A stretch of 64,000 nt of DNA from Salarchaeum japonicum (lineage in GTDB: Archaea > Halobacteriota > Halobacteria > Halobacteriales > Halobacteriaceae), in NCBI RefSeq assembly GCF_020614395.1, contig NZ_CP085324.1:1927564-1991563 (forward strand). Reading direction: 5' to 3'. A program made the position numbers and the translations under genes. The notes beneath the pieces were generated by a model. That model saw only the letters and a program-made list of their open reading frames with translations. It had not been told where the DNA came from and did no database searches. Position 1 is the stretch's first letter; each line of letters begins with the position of its first letter. Below, in pieces: positions 33,459 through 42,361 of the stretch.

Positions 33459-35453
33459 ATGAGTACTCAATCGAATCAAAGCTCACCTAACACACTCGTC
33501 AGCCGCGGGCTCGACATTTCAGTCACGGTAAGCGCGCTCCTATTCTGGGCGATCGTCCTCTACCGATCGTACACGGAAGGCTTCCTGCCGTCCACGGTGC
33601 AGTACGGCGTCGTCTTCGTCGGCGGTATCATGACGGTCTACGCGTTGAACGAGACGAAGGAGGCGGTGGAGGAACGGAACTGGATCGACGGTATCGTCCT
33701 CCTCCCGTCCTCGATAGTCCTCATCAGCGCCGCCGTCTTCTTCGCCACGAACTTCGAGCTCGTCTACCTCCAGCAGCAGGGGTACGCGACCGAACACCAG
33801 TACATGCTCGCGCGCCTCATCATCCTCTCCATCCTCTACCTCACGTGGCGCGAGTTCGGGAACCTCTTCCTCGGGCTCGTCGGCGGGATGATACTGTACG
33901 GGCTGTACGGGAACTACATCGCCGACAGCATCATTCTCAGCCACGGTGGGATGGATCAGCTCACGCTCCTGCAGACCCTCGTCACCGACCTCGGCGGGTT
34001 CTACGGGAGCCTGACCCAGCTCACCGCGTCCTGGATCGCGCCGTTCCTCCTGTACGCGGGCCTCCTGTTCGCGTACGGCGCGTTCGACCTCATCCTCCGG
34101 GTGGCGATTCAGTCCGCGAAGTACATCGAGTCCGGCGTCGCGCAGACCGCCGTGCTCGCGTCCGCGGTCATCGGCTCCATCAACGGCTCGTACACCGCGA
34201 ACGCCGCGATGACGGGGTCGTTCAGCATTCCGACGATGAAGGAGTCCGGGATGTCCGGCCACCGCGCGGCCGCCATCGAGGCGGTCGCGTCCACGTCCGG
34301 CCAAGTGTTGCCGCCGGTGATGGGCGCGTCCGCGTTCATCATGGCGTCCACGCTCCAGACGGGCTACATCAACATCGTCGTCGCCGGGCTCGTGCCGGCC
34401 GCGATTCTGGTCGCGTGTATCAGCATCGCCGTCCACTACACGGCCATCAGCGACCAGAGCACGCAGAACATGGACTTCGAGAGCTTCTTCGACGACGCTC
34501 TCACCACGACTGACAAAATCGTCGAAACCATCCGGTTCGGCGTGCCGTTCCTCGTCCTCATCGGCCTGCTGGGCGTCCTCCAGTACACGGTGACGACGTC
34601 CGCGATGTGGACGATCTTCTCGATGGTCGCGTTCGGCGTGCTTCTCCCGATCATCCGCGCCGTGGTCACGGGCGACTCGCCGGTCGCCGAGTTCGTGAAT
34701 CAGTTCTGGAACACCGTCCACGGCTTCCGCCGCGGCGCGGTGATTCTCGCACCCATCGCCATCATCCTCGTCGCGGTCAGCGGCGTCGTCGGCATCCTTC
34801 AGGTCACCGGCGTCCCGAGCAAGATAGCCATCATGATTATGGGTATCTCGGGCGGCGTTCTCCTGTTCGCCGTCCTGCTCGCGATGGCCGTGAGCATCCT
34901 GATGGGCGTCGGCATGCCGACGGCCGCGGCGTACGTCATCGTCTCCGTGCTCATCGCACCGGCGCTGACGAACAACTTCGACATCCCCCAGATCGCCTCG
35001 CACTACACGGTGTTCTACGCCGCCATCCTGGCGGGTATCACGCCACCGGTCGCGACGGCGGCCGTCGTCGCCGCGGGTATCGCGGAGGCGAACTTCTGGC
35101 GGACGTGCGGAGCGGCTATCAAGATCGCCGCGCCGCTGTTCGTCCTGCCGGTCGCGTTCGTCTACAACACCTCGCTCGTGTCGTTCTCGCTCGGCCTGAC
35201 GACCATCTGGGTCGGCCTGCTCGTGCTGCTCGGCGCGATAGCCATCATCTACGGCCTGAACTACCCGTTCTCGCTCGGGTTCTGGCAGACCGTGCTCGCG
35301 CGCATCGGCCTCTCGGCCGTCGGCGTGGTCGTGATGGTGTACCCGAACGACATCGTGAAGCTCGCGGGTATCGCCGTGTTCGCCGCAGTGTTCTTCGGTG
35401 AGAAGATGCTGTACGGAGACATGGAGAAACCCACCACGGGTGGTGCGCAATGA
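33459..35453 (+). CDS. TRAP transporter fused permease (DctQM type)
   Basis: The protein has 664 residues with roughly 16-18 hydrophobic helices. The first 4-5 helices replace the small DctQ subunit. The rest is the large DctM-type permease, with family blocks SAVIGSINGSYTANAAMTGSF, VASTSGQVLPPVMGASAFIMA and VGMPTAAAYVIVS. It is a secondary, cation-driven importer of the ligand carried by the TAXI protein. Its stop overlaps the start of a small membrane protein gene by 4 nt. Confidence 0.92.
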   Translation: MSTQSNQSSPNTLVSRGLDISVTVSALLFWAIVLYRSYTEGFLPSTVQYGVVFVGGIMTVYALNETKEAVEERNWIDGIVLLPSSIVLISAAVFFATNFELVYLQQQGYATEHQYMLARLIILSILYLTWREFGNLFLGLVGGMILYGLYGNYIADSIILSHGGMDQLTLLQTLVTDLGGFYGSLTQLTASWIAPFLLYAGLLFAYGAFDLILRVAIQSAKYIESGVAQTAVLASAVIGSINGSYTANAAMTGSFSIPTMKESGMSGHRAAAIEAVASTSGQVLPPVMGASAFIMASTLQTGYINIVVAGLVPAAILVACISIAVHYTAISDQSTQNMDFESFFDDALTTTDKIVETIRFGVPFLVLIGLLGVLQYTVTTSAMWTIFSMVAFGVLLPIIRAVVTGDSPVAEFVNQFWNTVHGFRRGAVILAPIAIILVAVSGVVGILQVTGVPSKIAIMIMGISGGVLLFAVLLAMAVSILMGVGMPTAAAYVIVSVLIAPALTNNFDIPQIASHYTVFYAAILAGITPPVATAAVVAAGIAEANFWRTCGAAIKIAAPLFVLPVAFVYNTSLVSFSLGLTTIWVGLLVLLGAIAIIYGLNYPFSLGFWQTVLARIGLSAVGVVVMVYPNDIVKLAGIAVFAAVFFGEKMLYGDMEKPTTGGAQ

Positions 35454-35674
35454 GCGAGCGCCGCGAGGACCCCGAAGACCAGGTCGACACGACCGACGTC
35501 GGCGGCCTCGGCGAAGTCCTCCCCGAACCCCTGAAGCCGTTCTGGATGCCGATTCAGCGGATTCAGGAGTTCCGGGACACCTGGGGTGACACGTACACGG
35601 GCATCATGGAGCTCGTGCTCGGTCTCGGACTCGCCATCGGCTACGTCTGGTGGCTCGTCCTCTACCTCGGCTAA
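35450..35674 (+). CDS. Small membrane protein coupled to the TRAP permease
   Basis: The protein has 74 residues: an acidic N-terminal half, an aromatic and Pro-rich middle (LPEPLKPFWMPIQRIQEF) and one C-terminal membrane helix (MELVLGLGLAIGYVWWLVLY). I do not recognise a family. The ATG lies in the ATGA overlap with the permease stop, so the two are translationally coupled and it is likely an accessory part of the transporter. The acidic start and conserved-looking aromatic segment argue against a chance frame. Confidence 0.7.
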   Translation: MSERREDPEDQVDTTDVGGLGEVLPEPLKPFWMPIQRIQEFRDTWGDTYTGIMELVLGLGLAIGYVWWLVLYLG

Positions 35675-35682
35675 AAACCGGA

Positions 35683-35691
35683 TTTTCTTTT
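35683..35691 (+). terminator. T-rich end of the TRAP operon
   Basis: The pyrimidine tract ttttctttt follows the last stop codon by nine bases and precedes the end of the convergent gene at 35692. T-rich tracts like this end transcription in haloarchaea. Confidence 0.5.
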
Positions 35692-37140
35692 CTACTGCCA
35701 GTTCGCGGCACGCTCCACGTCCATCGGGATGTGGGCGTCCTGCGTCTTCACGTCCGCCAGGTAGTCGCGGAGGTCGTCTACGAACGCGGGGTGCGCGCAG
35801 TTCTCGATAATGCGTTCAGCGCGCTCGACCGGGGAAAGGCCGCGTACGTCCGCGACGCCCTGTTCGGTGACGAACACGTCGATGTCGTGTTCGGTGTGGT
35901 CGACGTGGAACGCCATCGGCACCACGCGCGATATCTCGCCGTCCTTGATGGTGGAGGGGAGCGCGCAGACGGAGACGAGGCTGTTCCGGTTGAAGTCCGC
36001 GCTCCCGCCGACGCCGTTTATCATGCGGCTGCCGTTGACGTGCGTGGAGTTGACGTTCCCGTAGATGTCGAACTCGATGGCGCTGTTCACGCCGACGACG
36101 CCGAACTGGTCGATGAGTCCGGGGTGGTTGGAGACGTCGGCGGGCCGGAGGACGATGTCCTCTGCGTAGCGTTCCACGTCGTCGAAGAGACGTTCCTGGC
36201 CCTCGGTGGTGAGCGCGAGCGAGGTCGCGCTCGCGGCTTCGAGGCGGCCCTCGTCCAGCATGTCGAACAGCCCGTCCTGGATGAGTTCGCCGAAGTACAC
36301 CACGTCGCGGCCGCCGAAGTCGAGTTCCTTCAGTTCGCCCATGAGGGCGTTCCCGAGGCTCCCGACGCCGAACTGGAGGTGGATGGCGTCCTCGAAGACG
36401 GGCGAGCGCTCCAACTCCCGGGTGAGGAAGTCCCCGAGGTTCTCGGCGATGGCGAGGTCGTCCTCCGTGGGGTCGCGGAACGTGTAGGTGTCGTCGGGGC
36501 GGTCGGACTCCACGACCGCGGTGAGTTTCTCGGGGTCGAACTCGACGCGCGTGCTCCCGATGCGCTCGCCGGGGTCGGTGAGCGGGACGGGGTCGCGGTT
36601 CGGCGGCGCGTCCGGCCGGTAGATGTCGTGGAGCGCCTGGAGTTCGAGCGGCTGTGCGGCGTTCACTTCGACCACGAGTTCGTCCGCGGCCTCGACGAAC
36701 GCCGGCACCTGCCCGAGCGACGTGGAGGGAACGAACCAGTCCGGGCCGACGGCGACCGCTTCGACGACGCAGACGTCGGGGTCTACCACGCCGCGGTACT
36801 GCACGTCGTCGCCCATCGAGGACGCGTTCCGGTCGCTGAACGCAATGTCGCGGCGGTTCGTCGCGGCGCGCGCCACCTCGGAGGACTGGTAGGTGAACCG
36901 GCGAGCGATAGCGCCCGACTCGACGAGTTCGACGTCGATTTCGTCGCCGACGTTCCCGCTACTGACGAGCGTGAGCGCGAGGTCGCGGTCGTCGGCGGCG
37001 AGCGCGAGCGGCACCAGTTTGGGGTAGCCGACGCTCCCGAACCCGCTCGTGAGCACGGTCGCGTCCGGCGCGATGTCGGCGGCGACCGAGTCGGCGTCCC
37101 GGAGGGGGAGGTCGCCGTTGAGGCGGTCGCTGACGGTCAT
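35692..37140 (-). CDS. Acetyl-CoA hydrolase/CoA-transferase family protein
   Basis: The protein has 482 residues. The N-terminal half has VLTSGFGSVGYPKLVPLAL. The C-terminal half has FGVGSLGNALMGEL, YFGELIQDG, where the Glu is the probable nucleophile that forms a CoA thioester, and FVTEQGVADVRGLSP, a hallmark of the Ach1/Cat1 family. Members hydrolyse acetyl-CoA or move CoA between acetate, succinate and other acids. It is followed, on the upstream side, by a glutaryl-CoA dehydrogenase gene in the same direction, so it may activate glutarate or recycle CoA. Confidence 0.9.
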   Translation of the reverse strand: MTVSDRLNGDLPLRDADSVAADIAPDATVLTSGFGSVGYPKLVPLALAADDRDLALTLVSSGNVGDEIDVELVESGAIARRFTYQSSEVARAATNRRDIAFSDRNASSMGDDVQYRGVVDPDVCVVEAVAVGPDWFVPSTSLGQVPAFVEAADELVVEVNAAQPLELQALHDIYRPDAPPNRDPVPLTDPGERIGSTRVEFDPEKLTAVVESDRPDDTYTFRDPTEDDLAIAENLGDFLTRELERSPVFEDAIHLQFGVGSLGNALMGELKELDFGGRDVVYFGELIQDGLFDMLDEGRLEAASATSLALTTEGQERLFDDVERYAEDIVLRPADVSNHPGLIDQFGVVGVNSAIEFDIYGNVNSTHVNGSRMINGVGGSADFNRNSLVSVCALPSTIKDGEISRVVPMAFHVDHTEHDIDVFVTEQGVADVRGLSPVERAERIIENCAHPAFVDDLRDYLADVKTQDAHIPMDVERAANWQ

Positions 37141-37212
37141 CGAGAATCAGACTCGGAGAAGTCCTGCATGCCCCCCGGTACCCCGTACGCGATGAAAAAG
37201 CCTTCCGTCGGT

Positions 37213-38373
37213 CTACTGGAACGCCTGGATGCCGGTGAGTTCCTGGCCGAGGACGAGCGTGTGGATGTCGTGGGTTCCCTCGTACGTGTAGACGGTCTCC
37301 ATGTTCGCCATGTGCCGCATCGGCGAGTAGTCCGCGCTGATGCCGTTCCCGCCGAGCATCTCGCGGGCGACCCGGCTCATGTCGCGCGCCATCCGGACGT
37401 TGTTCCGCTTCGCCATCGAGACGTGCGCGGGTTCGAGGTCGCCGCGCTCCTTCAGGTCGGCGAGCCGGTGCGCGAGCAGTTGTGCGGTGGTAATCTGGGT
37501 CGCCTGCTCCGCGAGCTTCTGCTGCTGGAGCTGGAAGCCCGCGATGGGCTGGCCGAACTGCTCGCGGCCCTTCGCGTACTCGCGGGCCTCCTCGAAGGCG
37601 TCGCGCGCCGCGCCGATGACGCCCCAGGCGATGCCGTAGCGCGCCTGCGTGAGACACGAGAGCGGACCCTTCATCCCGGAGACGCCGGGAAGGACGTTCT
37701 CCTCGGGGACGACCACGTCGTTCAGCCCGATTTCGCCCGTGATGGACGCGCGGAGGCTGAGCTTCTCGTCGAGCTTGTTCGTCGTCACGCCCTCGCGGTC
37801 GGTCTCCACGAGGAACCCGCGGACGGTGTCGTCGTCGCTCCGGTCTTTCGCCCACACGACGGCCACGTCGGCGATGGGTGAGTTCGTAATCCAGGTCTTC
37901 GCGCCGTTCAGCACGTACTCGTCGCCGCGCTTCTCAGCGTGCGTCTCCATCCCGGACGGGTTCGAGCCGTGCTGGGGTTCGGTGAGACCGAAACAGCCGA
38001 CGGCGTCGCCGCGACCCATCGCGGGCAACCACTCCTCCTTCTGTTCCTCGCTCCCGTACGCGTGAATCGGGTACATGACGAGCGCGCCCTGCACGCTCGC
38101 CATCGACCGAAGCCCGGAGTCGCCGGCTTCGAGTTCCTGCATGAGGAGGCCGTACGCGGTCTCCGAGACGCCGGGGAGACCGTAGCCGTCGAGGTTCGGG
38201 GCGAAAAAGCCCATCTCGCCCATCTTCGGGATGATGTCCGTCGGGAACGTCCCCTCGATGAAGTGCTCGCCGATGTCCGGTTTGATTTCGGACTCGACGA
38301 AGTCGCGGGCGGTGTCCCGAATCATCCGCTCCTCGGCTGAGAGGTCGTCCTCCAGACCAACGAAGTCCAACAT
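37213..38373 (-). CDS. gcdH: Glutaryl-CoA dehydrogenase-like acyl-CoA dehydrogenase
   Basis: The protein has 386 residues. Blocks typical of the glutaryl-CoA branch are present: LRSMASVQGALVMYPIHAYG, GLTEPQHGSNPSGM, SLRASITGEI, ARYGIAWGVIGAARDAF and LGGNGISADYSPMRH. The catalytic base is Glu365 in YTYEGTHDIH. The enzyme would oxidise and decarboxylate glutaryl-CoA to crotonyl-CoA with FAD. The neighbouring CoA-transferase-family gene fits a short acid-activation and oxidation unit. Other acyl-CoA substrates cannot be excluded, but the resemblance to GcdH is strong. Confidence 0.88.
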   Translation of the reverse strand: MLDFVGLEDDLSAEERMIRDTARDFVESEIKPDIGEHFIEGTFPTDIIPKMGEMGFFAPNLDGYGLPGVSETAYGLLMQELEAGDSGLRSMASVQGALVMYPIHAYGSEEQKEEWLPAMGRGDAVGCFGLTEPQHGSNPSGMETHAEKRGDEYVLNGAKTWITNSPIADVAVVWAKDRSDDDTVRGFLVETDREGVTTNKLDEKLSLRASITGEIGLNDVVVPEENVLPGVSGMKGPLSCLTQARYGIAWGVIGAARDAFEEAREYAKGREQFGQPIAGFQLQQQKLAEQATQITTAQLLAHRLADLKERGDLEPAHVSMAKRNNVRMARDMSRVAREMLGGNGISADYSPMRHMANMETVYTYEGTHDIHTLVLGQELTGIQAFQ

Positions 38374-38460
38374 TACCTGTAACTAGGCGAAACGACGCTT
38401 AAGGATTGTGCAACCGGGCCGGAAAACCAATAAGATGGGGCGCGAAAGAGGGGATAACGT

Positions 38461-38934
38461 ATGCCTGACGGACGAGTACGCCGGGACGCGTCGCCGTACC
38501 TCACGTCGCTCGACGGGAGCGCGGCCGAACGCGTCACCGCGATGGAGTGGGGACGACACCTCGGCCGCGCGTTCGGCGCGTCCGGCGCTATCAGCGCGCT
38601 CCGTTACTACGAGGAGGTCGGCTGGGTGAGCGAGGCCGTGAAGGAGACGATGGCAGACTACGTGCGCGGCCTCCCGCTCGACGCGCTCGAATCCGACCCG
38701 GAGTACGAGCCGGAGTTGAGCGCGGAACTGGACGACCTCGGAGAGTCGCCGTTCGACGCACACGCGAAGTCGCTTGAGTACGTCGCGGCCATCGCGAACG
38801 ACAACATCACGCACCAGCTCGCGACGATTTCGGGGAGCGCGGCCGCGCGCGAGGCCGCCGCGGCGGCGGGCGAGTTCCAGGAGGACATCCCGGAGCCGGC
38901 GCAGGCCGCGGCGCGCGACGAGGACGAGGAGTGA
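38461..38934 (+). CDS. arlD: Archaellum accessory protein ArlD/FlaD-like
   Basis: The protein has 157 residues and carries the ArlD/ArlE domain: SPYLTSLDGSAAERVTAMEW, ALRYYEEVGWVSEAVKETM and YVRGLP. This cytoplasmic domain is found on proteins that link chemotaxis adaptor CheF to the archaellum motor. A coiled, acidic tail follows. It stands on the opposite strand from the rest of the arl operon and ends 4 nt before the end of arlJ. The same domain closes the ArlCE protein at 44018-45007. Confidence 0.87.
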   Translation: MPDGRVRRDASPYLTSLDGSAAERVTAMEWGRHLGRAFGASGAISALRYYEEVGWVSEAVKETMADYVRGLPLDALESDPEYEPELSAELDDLGESPFDAHAKSLEYVAAIANDNITHQLATISGSAAAREAAAAAGEFQEDIPEPAQAAARDEDEE

Positions 38935-38938
38935 GTTT

Positions 38939-40678
38939 TTAGACGGAGACGAGCGCGCCGACGAGGTAGCCCGTGGCGACGGCGACGACGGCGCTTATCC
39001 ACACCTGGACGACGAAGTGCGTGAGCGTGGTGAGCGAGTGGCCGCGGCTGACGATGCGAATCATCACGGACGTGAGGAGGGCGTTGAGGAGGACGATGAC
39101 GAACAGCATGAACTGGAGTTGGGGGATGTCGTACTGGCTGACGGAGAGCAGGCCGCCGAGTTGGGCGTTGCTGAGGTCCATGTCCTGCGCGATGGTCATG
39201 AACAGCCGGGAGATTTCGAGGCCGACGAACATCGCGAACACGCTCGCGCCCGTGATTCCGTAGATGGTGCCGACGACGGTGCCGGCTTCCTGACTGCGTT
39301 TCCGGCGGAGGTTCAGGACTTCGCTGATGTTCGCTTCGATGAGACTGCCGAGCTGGCGGGGTTCGCCGCCCATGCGGCGGCCGGTGACGTACATGTCGCT
39401 GAACTTCTGGATGAGGTAGGAGCCGGTTTCGGCGGCGAAGTACCGCCACGCGAGGTTGGAGTCGATGCGCATCGAGAGGCGCTTGTAGAGGTCGTCGACG
39501 TTCGTGGTGAGGTTCCCGAAGTCCTTCTTCCGGAGGCTCTGGAGGACGGAGCCGGTGGAGCTCTGCTTGACGGATTCGACCGCGCCGAGCGCGCGGATGA
39601 AGGAGGGGAAGGACTCGTCGCGGTTCTTGATGCGGTTCTGTTCCTGGCGGGCGATGAGGCCGGGGATGATGAAGGGCGTGAACGGGACGGCGAGGAAGAG
39701 CGGGAGCGGGATGTCGTTCCCGACGGGGACGAGTCCGGAGAGGATGCCGTACGTGAGCGCGGTGAGCGCGAGGCTGAGGCCGGTGCCGACGAGCAGGCCG
39801 GTGCGGAGGCGAGCGTTCCGGTCGAGCGCGATTTCGGTGCGGTAGAACCAGACGGGGTCTTTCGGGGCGACGCTGTTCATCGCGTACACGAACACCACCT
39901 GGAGGAAGAGGTAGAGGAGGATGACCGCCATCACGGGCGTCATCGGGTCGATACCGACGATGAACGGGACGACGAGCGCGAACACGAGGCCGAACGTCGT
40001 GGAGAGCACGATGCTCATGTAGACGTCCTTGATGAGCGCGAGGCGGTCGAGTTGGGCTTCGTAGCGCGTGACGAAGCTCTGGATGATGGAGTCCTGTTCG
40101 GAGAGCAGGAAGTCGTCGATGGTCTGGCCCGCGCCGACGGTGTACGCGAGGCGTTCGAGGAAGTCCTGCATCAGGGGGCTGGGGACGCGTTTCGCGCGCA
40201 TCCGGCAGGCGTCTTCGAGGCTCTGGTTCCACGTGTCGATCAATCCGACGATGTGCCCCATCTCCTCCGCGATGGCCTCGTACTCGTCTTCCTTGGCGAG
40301 CGTGCGGAACACCTCCACGCGGTCGATGTTCGTCGTGGAGAGGATGGTGATGTGGGTGATGAAGAGGTGGAAGTGCTCCCGGATCTGTTTGCGCTTCCTG
40401 TCCTGGAGGATTTTCGGGTAGATGAGCGCGACCAGCGGGAGGAACAGGCCGAACAGGACGGTGACGGGAACGACGAACAGCGGGAGACCGAGGAAGAACG
40501 GTAACAGCATGACGGCGAACCCGAGCACGACCGAGGGGAGGATGACGACCAGCGCGTACCGCTGGGCGGGCATCCCCATGTACTCGTAGTCCCGCAGGAG
40601 CGACCGGACGACGTTCCCGATGTCGAACTCGTCGTCGTCGGCCCCGACCTGCGTTCCCGTCCCGGTCTCCGTCGCCAT
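38939..40678 (-). CDS. arlJ: Archaellum membrane platform ArlJ (FlaJ)
   Basis: The protein has 579 residues. It is the archaeal TadC/GspF-like platform: multiple helices near 50-95, 265-345 and 450-578, a cytoplasmic GspF-type domain with LAYTVGAGQTIDDFLLSEQ, and the block MGGEPRQLGSLIEANISEVL. ArlJ anchors the motor and the growing filament. Its ATG directly follows the stop of arlI (TAG then ATG), so translation is coupled. It is the last gene of the minus-strand arl operon. Confidence 0.95.
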   Translation of the reverse strand: MATETGTGTQVGADDDEFDIGNVVRSLLRDYEYMGMPAQRYALVVILPSVVLGFAVMLLPFFLGLPLFVVPVTVLFGLFLPLVALIYPKILQDRKRKQIREHFHLFITHITILSTTNIDRVEVFRTLAKEDEYEAIAEEMGHIVGLIDTWNQSLEDACRMRAKRVPSPLMQDFLERLAYTVGAGQTIDDFLLSEQDSIIQSFVTRYEAQLDRLALIKDVYMSIVLSTTFGLVFALVVPFIVGIDPMTPVMAVILLYLFLQVVFVYAMNSVAPKDPVWFYRTEIALDRNARLRTGLLVGTGLSLALTALTYGILSGLVPVGNDIPLPLFLAVPFTPFIIPGLIARQEQNRIKNRDESFPSFIRALGAVESVKQSSTGSVLQSLRKKDFGNLTTNVDDLYKRLSMRIDSNLAWRYFAAETGSYLIQKFSDMYVTGRRMGGEPRQLGSLIEANISEVLNLRRKRSQEAGTVVGTIYGITGASVFAMFVGLEISRLFMTIAQDMDLSNAQLGGLLSVSQYDIPQLQFMLFVIVLLNALLTSVMIRIVSRGHSLTTLTHFVVQVWISAVVAVATGYLVGALVSV

Positions 40679-42361
40679 CTATGCTTCCGGTGAGTCCGGG
40701 AGCCCACCAGTATTTATCGGCAGCGCCTCGACGCCGTCGCGCTGGAACGTCGAGATGGCGTTGTTCGCCTCCGACCACGACAGCACGTCCTCGTCGATGA
40801 GCCGGCGGATGATTTCGGCGCGCCGCCGGAGTTCGTCGTAAATCTCCCGGGTGTCCTGGTAGCCGAGGAGTTCCGCGATCTGGTCTTCGAGCACGTGGCT
40901 GTTGTTCATGCCCGTGAACACGACCTCGTCGTCGCGGGGATCCCAGTTGAACGCCTGTCGGGTGATGACGCCGCCGTCGTGGTCGCTGTAGCCCTCGATT
41001 TCCTGGACGGAGGTGACGCGGCGGAGCACGCGGTCGCCCTGTTTCACGCGGTTCTGGAAGAGCGCCACGTCGCAGTTGTCCATGAACGTCTCGGGGACGT
41101 TGATGGGTTCGCCCGTGAACCGCTGAATCATCGAGACGATGTCGCTCGCGTGGAACGTCAACATCACGGGGTGGCCGGTTTGTGCGGCCTGGAACGCCAT
41201 CTGGCCCTCCGCGCCGCGAACCTCGCCGACGATGATGTAGTCGGGCCGAGAGCGGAGCGCGGCGGCGACGAGGTCGAACATGTCCACGTCCGCGTTCTCG
41301 TCGCTCCCCTGTCCCTCGCGGGTGAGGAGTTGCTGCCAGGTCGAGTGGGGGACGTTCACCTCGGCCGTGTCCTCGGCGGTGTAGATTTTGGAGTCGCGGG
41401 GGATGAGGGAGATGGAGGCGTTCAGGGTCGTGGTCTTCCCGGACGCCGTTTCCCCGACGACGAACACCGTGCGTTCGTTCTCCAGGCAGAGCCAGAGGTA
41501 GGCGGCGAGTTCGGGGCTGAGCGTCCCCCACTTCGTAATCTGGAAGATGGAGAGGGGGACTTCCTCGCTCTGACGGATGGTGAGGCTCGGCCCCTGCACG
41601 GACACGTCGTCCGAGTAGATGATGTTGATACGGGAGCCGTCGGGGAGCGTGGAGTCGATGATGGGGTTCGAGTCGGACACCGGGGTGTCCATACGTTCGC
41701 CCATGTTCCGAATCCAGTTCTCGAACTCCTCGCTCGACCCGAAGTCCACCGTGGTCGGGAGCATGCTGTAGGTCGCGTGGTCGACGTAGCACTGGTGGGG
41801 GCCGATGACGTGAATGTCCTCGTTCTCGGGGTCGCTCATGATGGGGTCGAGCGGGCCGAGTCCGACGATGTCGCGCTGGAGGCGGTACCGCACCCGGCGG
41901 TAGGTCTCCTCGTCGACGTTCACGGTGGTTCCGATGAACGACCCGACCATGCCGGACGCGACGCCGCCGACGGAGACGATGTCGTCGAGGAGGTCGTCGA
42001 GGTGTTCGTCGAACTGGCGTTCCTCGCTCGGCGCGGGCTTGGTGACGCTCTTGTCGAGGAGGAGTTGGCGAATCGTCTCGTACTGCTGGTGTTCGTTCGG
42101 CCGGAGGGAGGGTTCGACGACGTAGTACGTGGTGTCGATACCCACGTCCCCGTGGATGTGGCAGAACGTCGGGTGTTCCGACGCCGTCGGGTAGATGACG
42201 TGGGGGTTGTGCATCTCGTGTTCGTCCGCTAGTTCGTCCACGTACAGCGGGTACTCGCCGTGTTCCTCCCGGAACGTCTCCAGGTGGTCGCGGAGGTGGG
42301 TGTGTTCGTCCATCAGCGCCTGGAGTTCCGCGCTCGCGCGCTGGGAGCCGAGTTCCGTCAT
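40679..42361 (-). CDS. arlI: Archaellum motor ATPase ArlI (FlaI)
   Basis: The protein has 560 residues and is a type IV/II secretion superfamily ATPase: Walker A VVGETASGKTTTLN at about residue 300, the Asp-box-like DGSRINIIYS, and Walker B-type IIVGEVRGAEGQMAFQAAQT. It powers both assembly and rotation of the archaellum. The N-terminal region is about 170 residues of variable helical sequence. It abuts arlH and arlJ with no spacer on either side, the usual order in haloarchaea. Confidence 0.96.
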   Translation of the reverse strand: MTELGSQRASAELQALMDEHTHLRDHLETFREEHGEYPLYVDELADEHEMHNPHVIYPTASEHPTFCHIHGDVGIDTTYYVVEPSLRPNEHQQYETIRQLLLDKSVTKPAPSEERQFDEHLDDLLDDIVSVGGVASGMVGSFIGTTVNVDEETYRRVRYRLQRDIVGLGPLDPIMSDPENEDIHVIGPHQCYVDHATYSMLPTTVDFGSSEEFENWIRNMGERMDTPVSDSNPIIDSTLPDGSRINIIYSDDVSVQGPSLTIRQSEEVPLSIFQITKWGTLSPELAAYLWLCLENERTVFVVGETASGKTTTLNASISLIPRDSKIYTAEDTAEVNVPHSTWQQLLTREGQGSDENADVDMFDLVAAALRSRPDYIIVGEVRGAEGQMAFQAAQTGHPVMLTFHASDIVSMIQRFTGEPINVPETFMDNCDVALFQNRVKQGDRVLRRVTSVQEIEGYSDHDGGVITRQAFNWDPRDDEVVFTGMNNSHVLEDQIAELLGYQDTREIYDELRRRAEIIRRLIDEDVLSWSEANNAISTFQRDGVEALPINTGGLPDSPEA

